Source: Hydractinia symbiolongicarpus (lineage: Eukaryota; Cnidaria; Hydrozoa; Anthoathecata; Hydractiniidae). Taken from it: a stretch of DNA of 64,000 bases. Made by a program: the position numbers and the translations under genes. The stretch spans positions 12,003,501 to 12,067,500 of the forward strand of contig NC_079881.1 of NCBI RefSeq assembly GCF_029227915.1. The letters are read 5' to 3'. A model generated the notes under the pieces. The model was not told the DNA's origin, made no database searches, and was given only the letters and a program-made list of their open reading frames with translations. This document shows, piece by piece, positions 54,840 through 64,000 of this stretch. Every line of letters begins with the position of its first letter. Position 1 is the first letter of the stretch.

Positions 54840-55628
54840 AGTTATATATGGGACAATATTTGTGCATGGTTTTCGTTGCATTTTCGTCGTGTCGTATCTT
54901 TTTTCGTGGTGTGGTTTTCTTCGCGTCGTAATGGTTTTCGTCGTGGCGTATTACTCATGTTGGTGTGATCTCATGTTTCGTCGTGTCGTATGTCACTTCG
55001 TGGGGTATTTCACTTTGTGGCGAAATAGTTATGCTTTTTTTACACGGAAATATTAATTTTCTTAATATTTTACACAATATATTTCACCTTCTTTCTAATG
55101 GACTTGGTCTTTCTACTGGGTAGAGCTAGCTATTATTTTTGTCATTATAAATAGAACTTAAAAATAGAATATAATTTTTAGCACTGAACTAAAGGTTTTG
55201 TTTATTTTACTGCACTTTATTCATGTGACTTGTAAGCGTTACACGAATTTAGTAATTTCGTGTTAAAAAAGCATAAAAATTTTCGCTACGAAGTAAAATA
55301 CGCCGCGAAGTGAAATACGCCACAAAATGAAATACGCCACGAAGTGAAATACGCCACGAAGTGAAATACGCCACGAAGTAAAATACACCGCGAAGTGAAA
55401 TACGCCACAAAATGAAATACGCCACGAAGTGAAATACGCCGCAAAGTGAAATACCCCGCAAAGTGAAATACGCCGCGACGAAAACAAATACGACTCGACG
55501 AAACGTAAAACCACCCCGCAAAGTGCGACGCGACAAAAACCACACCACGAAGAAAGATACGACAAGACGAAAAGCATTTACGACACGACGAAAACCATAC
55601 ACGAATTTTGCCCCATATACAGCTTCAT
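54840..55628. mobile_element. Foldback element with long inverted arms
   Basis: The left arm (about 54840-55050) and right arm (about 55250-55628) are inverted, imperfect copies: GTGCATGGTTTTCGT...TCGTATCTTTTTTCGTGGT on the left matches the complement of ...ACCACGAAGAAAGATACGACA...CCATACACGAATTTTG on the right. The spacer is about 200 bp. The right arm contains an expanded 17-bp array. No protein is encoded; the minus-strand frames across the right arm are repeat artefacts. Confidence 0.8.
55289..55475. repeat. 11 tandem 17-bp units
   Basis: Unit CGAAGTGAAATACGCCA with small variants (AAAATG, CGCCG), exactly 187 bp. Because 17 is not a multiple of 3 and the unit has no stop on the minus strand, all three minus frames stay open through it. 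Confidence 0.95.
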
Positions 55629-55771
55629 AAAAAACAACCATTCAGATTAAAGCGTTTCCGTTGAAAATACAAGGGGACCAGTGACAATTTTTTGATTTCT
55701 TTCTTCTTTAATTGTATATTTACACAACACGTCGAAATAAAATTACATTCAGCACTCTGTAAAAATCTCAG

Positions 55772-56369
55772 TTATTTATCAAGTATTGTTCCCATTGGTG
55801 GAACACAATACGCCATATTGTTGGTCACAGTATTGCATTTGCACCCTCCCTCGTTGTTGGTTTTCTTACATAGACAGTTGTCGCTGCTTCCGCTGTATTC
55901 ACAATCAGCATGATCGGTGCAAATCCTCATGATCGGACACTGCTACAAAATAAATAAATAAATCAAATATGTAAACAGGCAAATTTGGTTTTCCCGCGTT
56001 TTTTAAAATAATTAGATAACGTTTTTAAAACAAACTCAAGGAAGAAAATGAAGCAACAGACAAAATCCAAACAAAAACCGAAAAAAAAAGTTTATAAAGG
56101 ATAGCTTACCGTCGTGGTTTGTGTGTTCACAGATAAACAAAGATACGTTGCAAAGATTGTAATAGCTATGAAACCTAAAAAAGAAGAAAAAGAAATTCTA
56201 AAATTTGCCCAAAATAAAACTCCTTTACTTCACTGTATCAAGTGGATTATTTAAAATAACAGGTTGCTTGCTAACTGTGAAAAACAGCAAAAAAAGCATG
56301 AACAAGAAGAATAAAAAGTCTAAAAAAAGAAGAACAAAAAGATGAGTAAACTAATATGGAACCTTTCAT
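55772..56369 (-). CDS. Secreted eight-cysteine peptide precursor, 80 aa
   Basis: Three minus-strand exons: 56369-56363 (ATGAAAG), 56174-56110 and 55942-55772. They join in phase 1 and then phase 0. The first 24 codons form a signal peptide with a hydrophobic core (FIAITIFATYLCL) ending in a polar stretch near the second splice site. The third exon encodes the mature part, 56 aa with eight cysteines spaced C-x5-C-x5-C-x8-C-x-C-x8-C-x-C-x9-C, consistent with four disulfides. A donor-like GT follows each exon, although the first (GTTCCA) is weak. ATTAAA near 55708 may be the polyadenylation signal. The family is not recognised: a defence peptide, toxin-like peptide, protease inhibitor or structural secreted peptide are all possible. 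The compact size and own TATA box suggest a highly expressed cell-type gene. Confidence 0.7.
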
Positions 56370-56442
56370 GGTTTGTATCCAAGAAACAAGTATCGCTCGA
56401 AACAATGACGACGGACTGCTACTGTAGACGTTCTACATTCAA

Positions 56443-56448
56443 TTTATA
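56443..56448 (-). promoter_or_regulatory. TATA box of the eight-cysteine peptide gene
   Basis: AGTATAAATT on the minus strand, about 75 bp upstream of the start codon. A start site about 30 bp downstream gives a leader of roughly 50 nt. Confidence 0.55.
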
Positions 56449-56449
56449 C

Positions 56450-58684
56450 TTTTCATGCATACTCTAATCAGGAAATAACGACATCATTTGCGTGACCAGA
56501 AATCAAATTAGCGGTACCTCAGTACTGCAACAAAGTATGTCATAAGTGTCCGTTCAATTTGTCATTGTCAAAAACCATATTTTTGTAATTTGAATGTTTT
56601 AAACATTATTCACACTGGGTTAATATATTTTCCAATTATCTATGGTTAATTATTTCGGAAGATACGGGTATACAAACGAGGGTTTTTGATCATCTACAAG
56701 GACGGAAGTTGAATCATCACTTGAATATGGTGTTAATTTTATCAATCTCCGTAAGAACTATAATATTCTTGTGCTTTGAAACAGGTGACACAAATTCTGG
56801 ATTACTTCGGTTAAAGATGTCTTGCTTACTCTTTCAGCTAGCAGCCACATACTGACATTAGCCTGAGAAGTATAATATGTCCAGCATTTTATCACCCGTC
56901 CTGGTTGGGGCAGAGAGTGTTTTTATAAAATCTTTTTCTGTTTTTGTTTTTTTTGATATTTTGAAAGTGATTTTCCTGAGCAACATAATAAAATAAAGCA
57001 CGCTATACGGAGGATATATTATCTAAAGAAATCTTTATTTATTATTTTCAAGCCGAACTAACTACGAATTTCAAGAAGCAGGAATGTGTAAAGTAGTTGA
57101 TCACCCTTCTTGCCGCATCATCCTTCTTGCCACGCCACCTCCGTACGTGTAGGTAGTGCCTCGGTAGTTACACCATTATGATAATTATTTCCAGTCTTTG
57201 TGAAAGCAGATTCATTGGTTCTGTGGGAGGACTAATTTTTTAATAAAAAGAAAGATTTTTTTAATATAATTTCATAACAAAAATTACGATAAAATTTTAA
57301 AAAGCATTTGGGAATTAGAATATGGGTAATTATGATATAAAAGAAACAAAAAAAAGTCGATTTTGCAACTTATTCTTAAGGACTTGCATAAGACATTTAG
57401 CTACGTATAAAAGTTGTTGAAAATGAACATAGAAATCTGATGGCTGAATATTTCCAACGTGCATAAAAACCATGTGGCTTTGACAGCTTTGTAAAATATT
57501 TAAATATAGAAATGACGTCACATAATCATTTGCTAGCCTTCTTAAAATTGATGAACTCACGTGAAAGTAATTTGAAATATTCAGAAGAGGTCAATTAACA
57601 CTAATTAGATGCATGCTGTCGTTAATGAGAAGTTTGAAACATCACTGGCTTTTAATTGAGAGTTAACACCATCCATGGTTGAGTTGCTATAGCTAATCAA
57701 TCGTAACAAAAAACACAAGTGAAATTTCAGTGGCTGCCTGGATTTAAAACGTCAGCAAAAACTAATCATCCAATCCTGAAAAGTGTCGTAGAATCCGTAT
57801 TTTTTCAACTGTCTTGACTCTTTTTGCACATAAATCCGCCATTTCTGAGCTGATAAGAGTTTATGTAAAAAAACTGACTTTGTCACATTCAAGGGTCTAT
57901 TGTCTTCTATTTTTGTGCAAAAAATCAAGAAAAAGCAATGATCCAATTCTGAGGATCCAATTCTAAGAAAAGATGCCAACAGACGCACCTGTACCAGGTA
58001 GGTCCAAAAAATCTTCTACAGCGATAAAATTTATCGCATTAGATTAGATTAAAATACGAGTAAAAAAATTTAAATTGGCTGATAATTGCAATAAAAAAAT
58101 AAAAATAGCAACCACCTAAACACACGTAGTGAATGCTCGCATTCAACATCCACAACAGCCAATTTTTTTCCTATGTACATGTTCAAGGTAAAGAAAGTGC
58201 GAATTATCCGAAACTGAACCAGATTATGCGATATTAAACCAGATTTCCGGATGTTGTTGTGCATATCTTATTTAACACGCTTTCTCTTTTCATCATTATG
58301 TGTAAAAGCATGAATTGAGTAATTCTGATGCAAAAAAAAAACAAGAAGCCAGGGGCTTAAAGATTTCCGCCATTAATCTAAACATTTTAAAATCTAAAGC
58401 AAGCCTTGAAAACGGAAAATTATGGGGTAAACAAATCACTGAGTATCCCAGTTCTTAATTATTATTGTAAATAACCTGCAATGTTAAAATATAACTTAAT
58501 AAATAAAAAATAATTTTTTACATAGCTATAGGAAGTATTCTAAAATAACATCAGGAAAATTCTGAAAATTCTAGAATACAAATGTTGTTGTGTACAAACT
58601 TGACGATTCCAATATAAAACTTCTGAATGAGCCGAATTTAAATGATGAAGTAGTTCATTGTTAATTAATTCTGCAATAAATACA
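56450..58684. other. Intergenic, nothing recognised
   Basis: The minus-strand frames here (57330-57560, 57752-57988, 58070-58264) have no domain signatures or coherent splice context. Confidence 0.35.
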
Positions 58685-59030
58685 TATTAGCATATGAATA
58701 TTTCAGTATTTAGGCCTTCAAAATTTACTCTCTTGTTGAAGATTTGTTTAAATGCTGATGGTGCATGGTTTGAACAGCTGATCTGAAAAAGAAAGTACAT
58801 TTTAAAAATGAGAAATAAGAAAACAATTTTACCACAAAATGCATTAAAATCAGTTTGTTTAATTATTGTCTTTTTAACCTTTCTTCGCCTCTTTGATTTG
58901 AAAAGGGAAATTATTAAAAAGATACAAATCAATGCCATGTGATACACAAGCTATATTATATATACAAATATATGTATATAAATTTAATCAAGCTGGCTTT
59001 TGATCTTTGTTAAACAAGTAACATATTAAG

Positions 59031-59071
59031 CAGGTTTCAAAATCATGTATCACACATGATTTTGAAACCTG
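59031..59071. repeat. Perfect 18-bp-stem hairpin inside repeat R1
   Basis: CAGGTTTCAAAATCATGT, loop ATCAC, then its exact reverse complement. The homologous site in the other copy (about 17318-17345) has only one arm, so the hairpin arose after the copies separated, by inverted duplication of a short stretch. Confidence 0.9.
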
Positions 59072-59439
59072 TGGACAATACAGGATATATTTTCTTGAAA
59101 TCGATTTATTGATTTCTCAAATTTGAATGCGATTTTTTGATTTTAAGGAAACTGATTGGTCATTGTTTTGTTTGACAAATCCAAAAAGTTAAACATATCT
59201 AACTTATGAAATTTCAAATTGAGAAATTCACCAAGTTGAAAATAAGAGGGTAAACACACAATAAATTTTCAGATTTGATAAATCGATGGTTCATTTCGTG
59301 AGATTTTTAAAAATCAAGTCTTTTCTAAAAAATCTTTGTGATACTTTGGGTGAGTTCGAAAAAGATTTTCAGGCAAATTAGGCACTCAAGGAGAACTGAT
59401 AATTAATTAGCCAGTGACAGAATAGTTAGCCGTTTTCAA

Positions 59440-59622
59440 TGGCACGGTATAATTATAAGCCTGAGGGATTCGATTCCCTTTGACGCAATTTCTCTTCCAG
59501 GGCTTGGGTTAATCAAAGCCATGTGAGGAAAATTGGGGAGAAGGCACACTGTGTGGGCTTTGGGATGTTGCAGGGAATTGTCTGTTAGAGCCCGAACCGT
59601 AAATGGGTCTTGCCTAATTCTA
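59440..59622 (+). mobile_element. SINE S1, 5'-truncated copy
   Basis: Keeps the B box region (GATTCGATTCCC at about 59467) and the body (AAGCCATGTGAGGAAAATTGG, AGGCACACTGTGTGG, AATTGTCTGTTAGAGC, AATGGGTCTTGCC) of the SINE at 45691, but not its A box. It interrupts repeat R1 between GTTAGCCG and ATGCAGAATAATTAT; these are adjacent in the other R1 copy. Confidence 0.8.
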
Positions 59623-60284
59623 TGCAGAATAATTATATAAATATATACAGTGCGTACAGTATAACTAGCTGCTCATACAACTACTTATACAGTAGATAAT
59701 TTTTTTTTTACTTAAATTTCCACACTTTTCTTCGTATCGATCTTCCTATAGCCATCTATAATTATATAGATCCACATAAAGTTGTGCTTCAATTAAAACC
59801 AAAAATAGGGAACAAGAAACGATTGTGCAAAATAGTTATCAATTTTACTGTAGCAATATGTCGTATTATTAAACAACAACACTATTCTGATTTCAAGAAA
59901 AAACATGGAAAAGACACAGTTTTAAAGGAGACAAAGAAGCTTTTAACGGCTAATTATACTAAGCGTAGCGTCTAATTATCCTTCATCAGCTAACTATATG
60001 CTTTGTTGCAGGCTAATCATCAGTTCCCCCTGGCTGCTCGGTGCAAGCAAAAATAAAATTTTGTCACGCTTCGACAACGTTTTTGCGGAAAATATAAAAA
60101 AAATCCTGTGCGAATGAATATCTTTATATCTGATAGAAGTAGACCCTTTTTCCAATAGGAACAGGAGCTGGGTGTCCAGCTTTGGAAATACTACAAAAAA
60201 GCAGGACAAAGTTTTTTTAAGCTGGCTCTTTAAGGACTGGCACTCTTATCAAAGCACTGTTTTATGTAGCTAGCTGGATAGCTA

Positions 60285-60489
60285 CAATCCCGGTCAAAAT
60301 ATATTGGCAGTAAGCTACAAAAAGTGCAGTATAATCCTTTCTTACCCCCTCTCCCCCATTATCAATGTTTGGAAACGCGTTAGCACAACTTTTGAACATT
60401 GATACTGGGGAAAAGGGGGCTTTGTACTTATCAAGCTCTTGCTACACATGAAAAAAGGGTTTACTGCCATTATTTTTGACCGGGATTGT
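60285..60489. mobile_element. 205-bp MITE
   Basis: Ends ACAATCCCGGTCAAAAT and its inverted partner, with inverted matching continuing through GGCAGTAA and a C-rich/G-rich pair (CCCCCTCTCCCCC, then GGGGAAAAGGGGGC). No coding capacity. A target duplication is not clear. Confidence 0.8.
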
Positions 60490-60860
60490 CTGAATTTCAA
60501 GAAAAAAATTTGACAAGAGTTGTGGCCTTTTTCTTCCTAGAGAAAGTCAAAAAGGCCTCTGTAACTCGAATTTACACGTGGACTTGACCCTAGTTTCTAT
60601 GAGACTACTATTCTGTAACGAATCCAGTGAAATGATAAGCAAAATTAGGCGCCAAAATTCCAAGAAAACGAAAGTGAAATCAAATGATATTCAACACAAG
60701 AAATAAGCTCTCATCTTAGCCTAAAATAACGTATAAAATAAAGTATAAAACCTAATATAGAATGGCAAACAATATAAATAGCGATGAGGAGCTTGAGAAC
60801 AAAGACAGTTGCCTTATTGGTACTAATTTTCTGAATTTTTGACTCAATATACATGTACCC

Positions 60861-60919
60861 TTTCATTGCCAATTTAATAACCAATCTGTTCAGATTGGTC
60901 ATTAAATTGGCAAATGAAA
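60861..60919. repeat. Long hairpin, about 28-bp stem
   Basis: TTTCATTGCCAATTTAATAA followed by CCAATCTG pairs with CAGATTGG followed by TCATTAAATTGGCAAATGAAA, with a two-base loop, one mismatch and one bulge. It is a foldback tip or a precursor-like hairpin. Confidence 0.85.
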
Positions 60920-60960
60920 TTTTCTATTTCGCGAACTTATCAGCGTCCGGGCTGTGGGCT

Positions 60961-61005
60961 GTCTTTACCTATCTATCTCCTTATCTATCTCTATATCTCC
61001 CCAGG
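60961..61005. repeat. Simple repeat (TATC)n
   Basis: CTATCTATCTCCTTATCTAT and similar; an ordinary microsatellite. Confidence 0.75.
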
Positions 61006-62460
61006 CGATTTTAAAAAAAATAATTATTTTTGTAAGAATACCAATCATTAAAGCATGCATTACTTTTTTTTCTTCTTCGCATACCCTTTCGTCATAAACG
61101 CACAGGCTAAATTGCCAGTTGTTTTCCATCCTAATCATTAGTTACATGGCAACACAATGTGAAAGTCTGAGTTTATTTCCTCCAAGATTTAACGCGCATG
61201 GAAAAATTAAAGCAATTCACACATAAAGTTGAAATTATTAAATTTTTTTGCAGAGAAACAAAAGAATAAAAGACATCTTAACCAATCAAAGTACAGTATC
61301 TAACTATCGAACGAATCGAATGTGTTTGTTACATCCTACCATAAAACTTTTAAAAAAACAAAATTATTCCAGGTATATGTATTTTCAAAATACCATTCAT
61401 ATTTACACATTTGGTAGAATTTTTATACATAAAAAATATGATGACTTGCGCTATTTTTAAAAGAAATACTAAAAAAATCTCTAAGTAATATAAAGCGCGT
61501 TTTGAACAACTGCGGATAAAGCGTTTCTCACTAATGTAAAAAATATATACACTAATAAGTCGAGTTTCAAAAAAATATTACCTAAGCATTGTATATTCGT
61601 CATAATTTATAAAAATTAAAATTAAAAGAACACGCTCTAAAACAGAGTACCAGAAGATAATGATCACGTGAAATCATATCATAAAAAACCAACAACGTTA
61701 CAGATAGTTTAAATAATAAAGACAAAAATGGTGTTTTTTTTCACGAGTTAATACCAATTTAATTTTTTACTGAAATTCTTTAAATGATTTAGAAAACAAA
61801 TCCGCAAGAGCCTGATAAAAAGAATCGGGTACCACACAACCGAAGACAACAGCAAGCATGGAGGAATTTCACGAAGTTATTTTGATTTTTGTTTTAAATT
61901 TTCCTTATGTTTACCTTCTCCCATGGCTGAGACAAAGCGTGAATATTCTATTGAACTGCCAACCAAATGTTACAATACAAAATAATATTTTCTGTGTATA
62001 GAGAAATTCTCCTCAACAATTACCTTTGTGATTAGCGTACACTTTTTAAGTCACTGATAAGCCAACTTCATGAAAAACAATATTCAATCTCACATACAAT
62101 CATCGACAAAATAGATTGAAACAGGAAAGCTAATTTCGAAGCATTTTAAATTTCAACACCATTTTTCCCGAATTTTTTTGTTGTGCGGGTATGCTAGAGT
62201 ATGCTCCTAATAAGTTTGTCCACTAGACTTACGTGATCGCAAAAGTAACCACTTTACACTATCGACCATTTGACCCTTTTGTTCAAATTTTATAATTGAC
62301 GAAAAACGTGCATTTGTTTCAATAATTTCGTCCAAAATTGTAATAACAAACTGACTCAGTAAATAATATCTTGAGTTACACGAACATTATTTATTGGTCT
62401 CATTCATCACACCACTAAAAATAATCGTTCCTTTGGAACCGTTGTATAGCAGTAAGTAAA
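61006..62460. other. Intergenic, nothing recognised
   Basis: AT-rich sequence with short ORFs lacking protein character. Confidence 0.35.
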
Positions 62461-62795
62461 TGTGTGTCGCTACAAATGTACATGTTGATTGGTGTATCGT
62501 CACAAACGCACGTGTTAGTTCGTGTGTGTCGCCACAAGCGTACGTGTTGGTTGGTGTGTCGCCACAAGCGTAGGTGTTGGTTGGTGTGTGTCGCCACAAA
62601 CACACGTGTTGGTTGGTGTGTGTCGCCACAAACACACGTGTTGGTTGGTGTGTGCCGCCACAAGCGTATGTGTTGGTTGGTGTATGCCGCCACAAGCGTA
62701 TGCGTTGGTTGGTGTGTGCCCCCACAAGCGTATGTGTTGGTTTGTGTTACACAAACGCACGTGTTGGTGAATGTGTATTGCCACAAGCGTGTTTG
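62461..62795. repeat. Minisatellite, about 11 units of roughly 31 bp
   Basis: Unit of the type GTGTCGCCACAAACACACGT followed by GTTGGTTGGT, with variants. Several units contain CACGTG or ACGTGTTGG. Stop codons are absent in several frames on both strands, so overlapping long frames occur on both; none is regarded as a gene. Confidence 0.93.
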
Positions 62796-63075
62796 TCATC
62801 ATGTACTTGCGTGCGTGTTTTTTGTTGTCCAATTTTACTTCATATAACACCAATATATAACTTAGGATCACTACATCAAATCTCAGGAAAGGATACCCTA
62901 CACGCACGTTAAAAACCGCTCTAATTAAAATATAATCTAACTCGTACGAAGAACAAAAAATACAGTCAAAGAAAAAATTGAAAACGACTTCTCAAGGAAA
63001 GCTGTCTATCCATAATGCATAGTATACAAAAAAAAAATGACAAATCAAAAATCACAGATAGCACTAACACAAAAC

Positions 63076-63557
63076 TCACAATCCAGTATAGTGAGGAGAC
63101 TTCGGGGCGTTTTCTTTTTTGTTATTCTTTCTTTCATCCGAACCTCCGAACTTCTCCCTAAAATTAAAACATGGCTGGTTCAATTATTCTGCAAAAAGTA
63201 CAGCTTTTAAAGTTTATGTTCGAGACAACACATCACCAATGACTGACTAAACACGGATCAGTATTTTGGAGGCAACAAGAATTTGACAAACGACAGTGAT
63301 TGGCACCGCTGGGGAAATATTGTTAAATAACTATGCATTTTGTAAGCACATTTTCTAATTAATGCATAGCCCACCTTAATTTTTGATTAGAAGTCAACCA
63401 ATAAAAAAGGCACTCACCCGAAAAACGGGATAACTTTGACAAGCTGCAGTTTACTCGAGTTGGATGTGAGTTCTGTATGATTAGATATACAGATGTTAAT
63501 CAAAGTTCGTAAGTATTCTTGTAATTTATGCCGGCGTTCTTCCACGAATTTTATATC
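63076..63557 (-). CDS. PX-domain sorting-nexin-like protein, last two exons
   Basis: Exon 63557-63418 and terminal exon 63157-63076 join in phase 2 across a GTGAGT...TTTTAG intron. The first encodes KFVEERRHKLQEYLRTLINI followed by HTEL...LVKVIPFFG, which matches the C-terminal helices of a PX (phosphoinositide-binding) domain. This version, with its long helix and PFF end, resembles SNX29/RUNDC2A-type or similar proteins. The last exon adds a basic, disordered tail ending SPHYTGL. PX proteins bind PI3P-rich endosomal membranes and act in trafficking. Upstream exons lie beyond the right edge; a donor-bounded stretch near 63660-63610 might be the preceding exon but could not be confirmed. Which sorting nexin this is remains open. 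Confidence 0.75.
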
Positions 63558-64000
63558 CTAAAGAAGTAGAATATAAGATGAGGTAAACATTCTAATCTCG
63601 TCTTACTTACAACATTACAACAGGGATTAATCTTAGCTTCTCCGAAGAGTGCTGTGCAGGTTAAGTTACCTGTAGATCAGCTTTGATGCGAAACTTCCAC
63701 TACTAGACAGTATATCGTATACACATACACTTACTAGGTGCATGTGTTTACGATACTTGGGACAAACAATCGAGCAAAGGTAGAAGACAGTCTGTGCGCA
63801 GCAAAACTGATACACGAGTGGGTCAGTTTGTACGTGTTTTGATTATTTAAAAAAATCCGCAAAATAACTGCTATTAAGATTTCGGATTACATCCGAGATC
63901 TTATTAAAACGGGCGGTCATTTTCTTCTCCTCCTTCTTCTTCTTCTTCCACCGATTTTTTATCCGATTGCCGTAACGTCACGACTTTTAAAGTTCGACCT
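63558..64000. other. Probable intron of the PX gene; (CTT)n tract
   Basis: Contains a CTTCTTCTTCTTC simple repeat at about 63925-63955 and one uncertain exon candidate near 63610-63660 (minus). Confidence 0.35.

Larger units (their letters stand above)
58685..60190 (-). repeat. Interspersed repeat R1, minus-oriented copy (about 1.5 kb)
   Basis: Same element as 16420-17650, inverted. Relative to that copy it contains two additions: a SINE (59440-59622) and a perfect hairpin (59031-59071). The shared coding-like tract (HMALICIFLI...KRVNF, 58947-58687) and shared intron-like GT...TTTTCAG suggest the ancestral element carried a spliced ORF or captured gene piece. Confidence 0.75.

Noticed and set aside
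55249-55641. Three overlapping minus-strand frames of Phe/Arg/Val-rich repeats
   Set aside because: They are products of a stop-free 17-bp tandem array, open in every minus frame.
62387-62912. Six overlapping long reading frames on both strands
   Set aside because: They all run through a minisatellite whose unit lacks stops in several frames; the peptide repeats are direct translations of the DNA repeat.
1-64000. CRISPR arrays, bacterial operons, riboswitches or rRNA genes
   Set aside because: The tandem arrays lack spacer-repeat structure, the gene content is animal and spliced, and no rRNA-like sequence was seen.

Overview
The window is eukaryotic, AT-rich, intron-bearing DNA from an animal. 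It is most likely a cnidarian, perhaps a hydrozoan. The hints are an intronless class A GPCR, an UNC5-type UPA plus death-domain protein, cnidarian-style copia, Harbinger and pogo elements, and frequent short TAGCTAGC-type simple sequence. Species cannot be fixed from sequence alone. Genes are sparse and most identifiable sequence is mobile DNA. Exons were found by reading splice sites and phases by eye; no expression evidence was available.

Host genes. (1) An intronless class A GPCR, 2320-3429 (+). (2) An STI1/Hip-like co-chaperone-type gene, 8973-10947 (-), five exons found and the 3' end not found. (3) A possible small CxxC protein, 12552-12731 (-). (4) A large minus-strand gene, 13780-46414. 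Its last five exons encode a Pro/Tyr-rich linker, a UPA-like domain and a death domain resembling the tail of UNC5. Three upstream exons with compatible phases would add a lipid-anchor-type N-terminus, giving 584 aa. (5) A second-half PHD-finger exon, 48000-48113 (-). (6) A compact TATA-driven gene, 55772-56369 (-), for an 80-aa secreted eight-cysteine peptide. (7) The last two exons of a PX-domain, sorting-nexin-like gene, 63076-63557 (-), which runs off the right edge.

Mobile DNA. A copia LTR element (18233-22736) has 214-bp LTRs, a TGCCT target duplication and a complex internal template-switch scar; it sits in the last large intron of gene 4. A PIF/Harbinger element (31269-34449) has an intact Myb-like partner gene and a broken nuclease, and also lies in gene 4. 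Gene 4 introns further hold pogo and Tc1/mariner remnants and a 5.7-kb stack of inverted-repeat elements (39759-45503) containing a 53-bp satellite-like array. Elsewhere there are a Tigger deletion derivative (53895-54721), a foldback element with a 17-bp array (54840-55628), several MITEs, two copies of a tRNA-headed SINE, a tRNA-like foldback (9246-9358), a 58-bp tandem array (7873-8336) and a 31-bp-class minisatellite (62461-62795).

The best candidates for something undescribed are the UPA-death-domain adaptor with no visible ZU5 or transmembrane segment, the eight-cysteine secreted peptide, the copia scar, and the tRNA-like core held inside a perfect inverted repeat.
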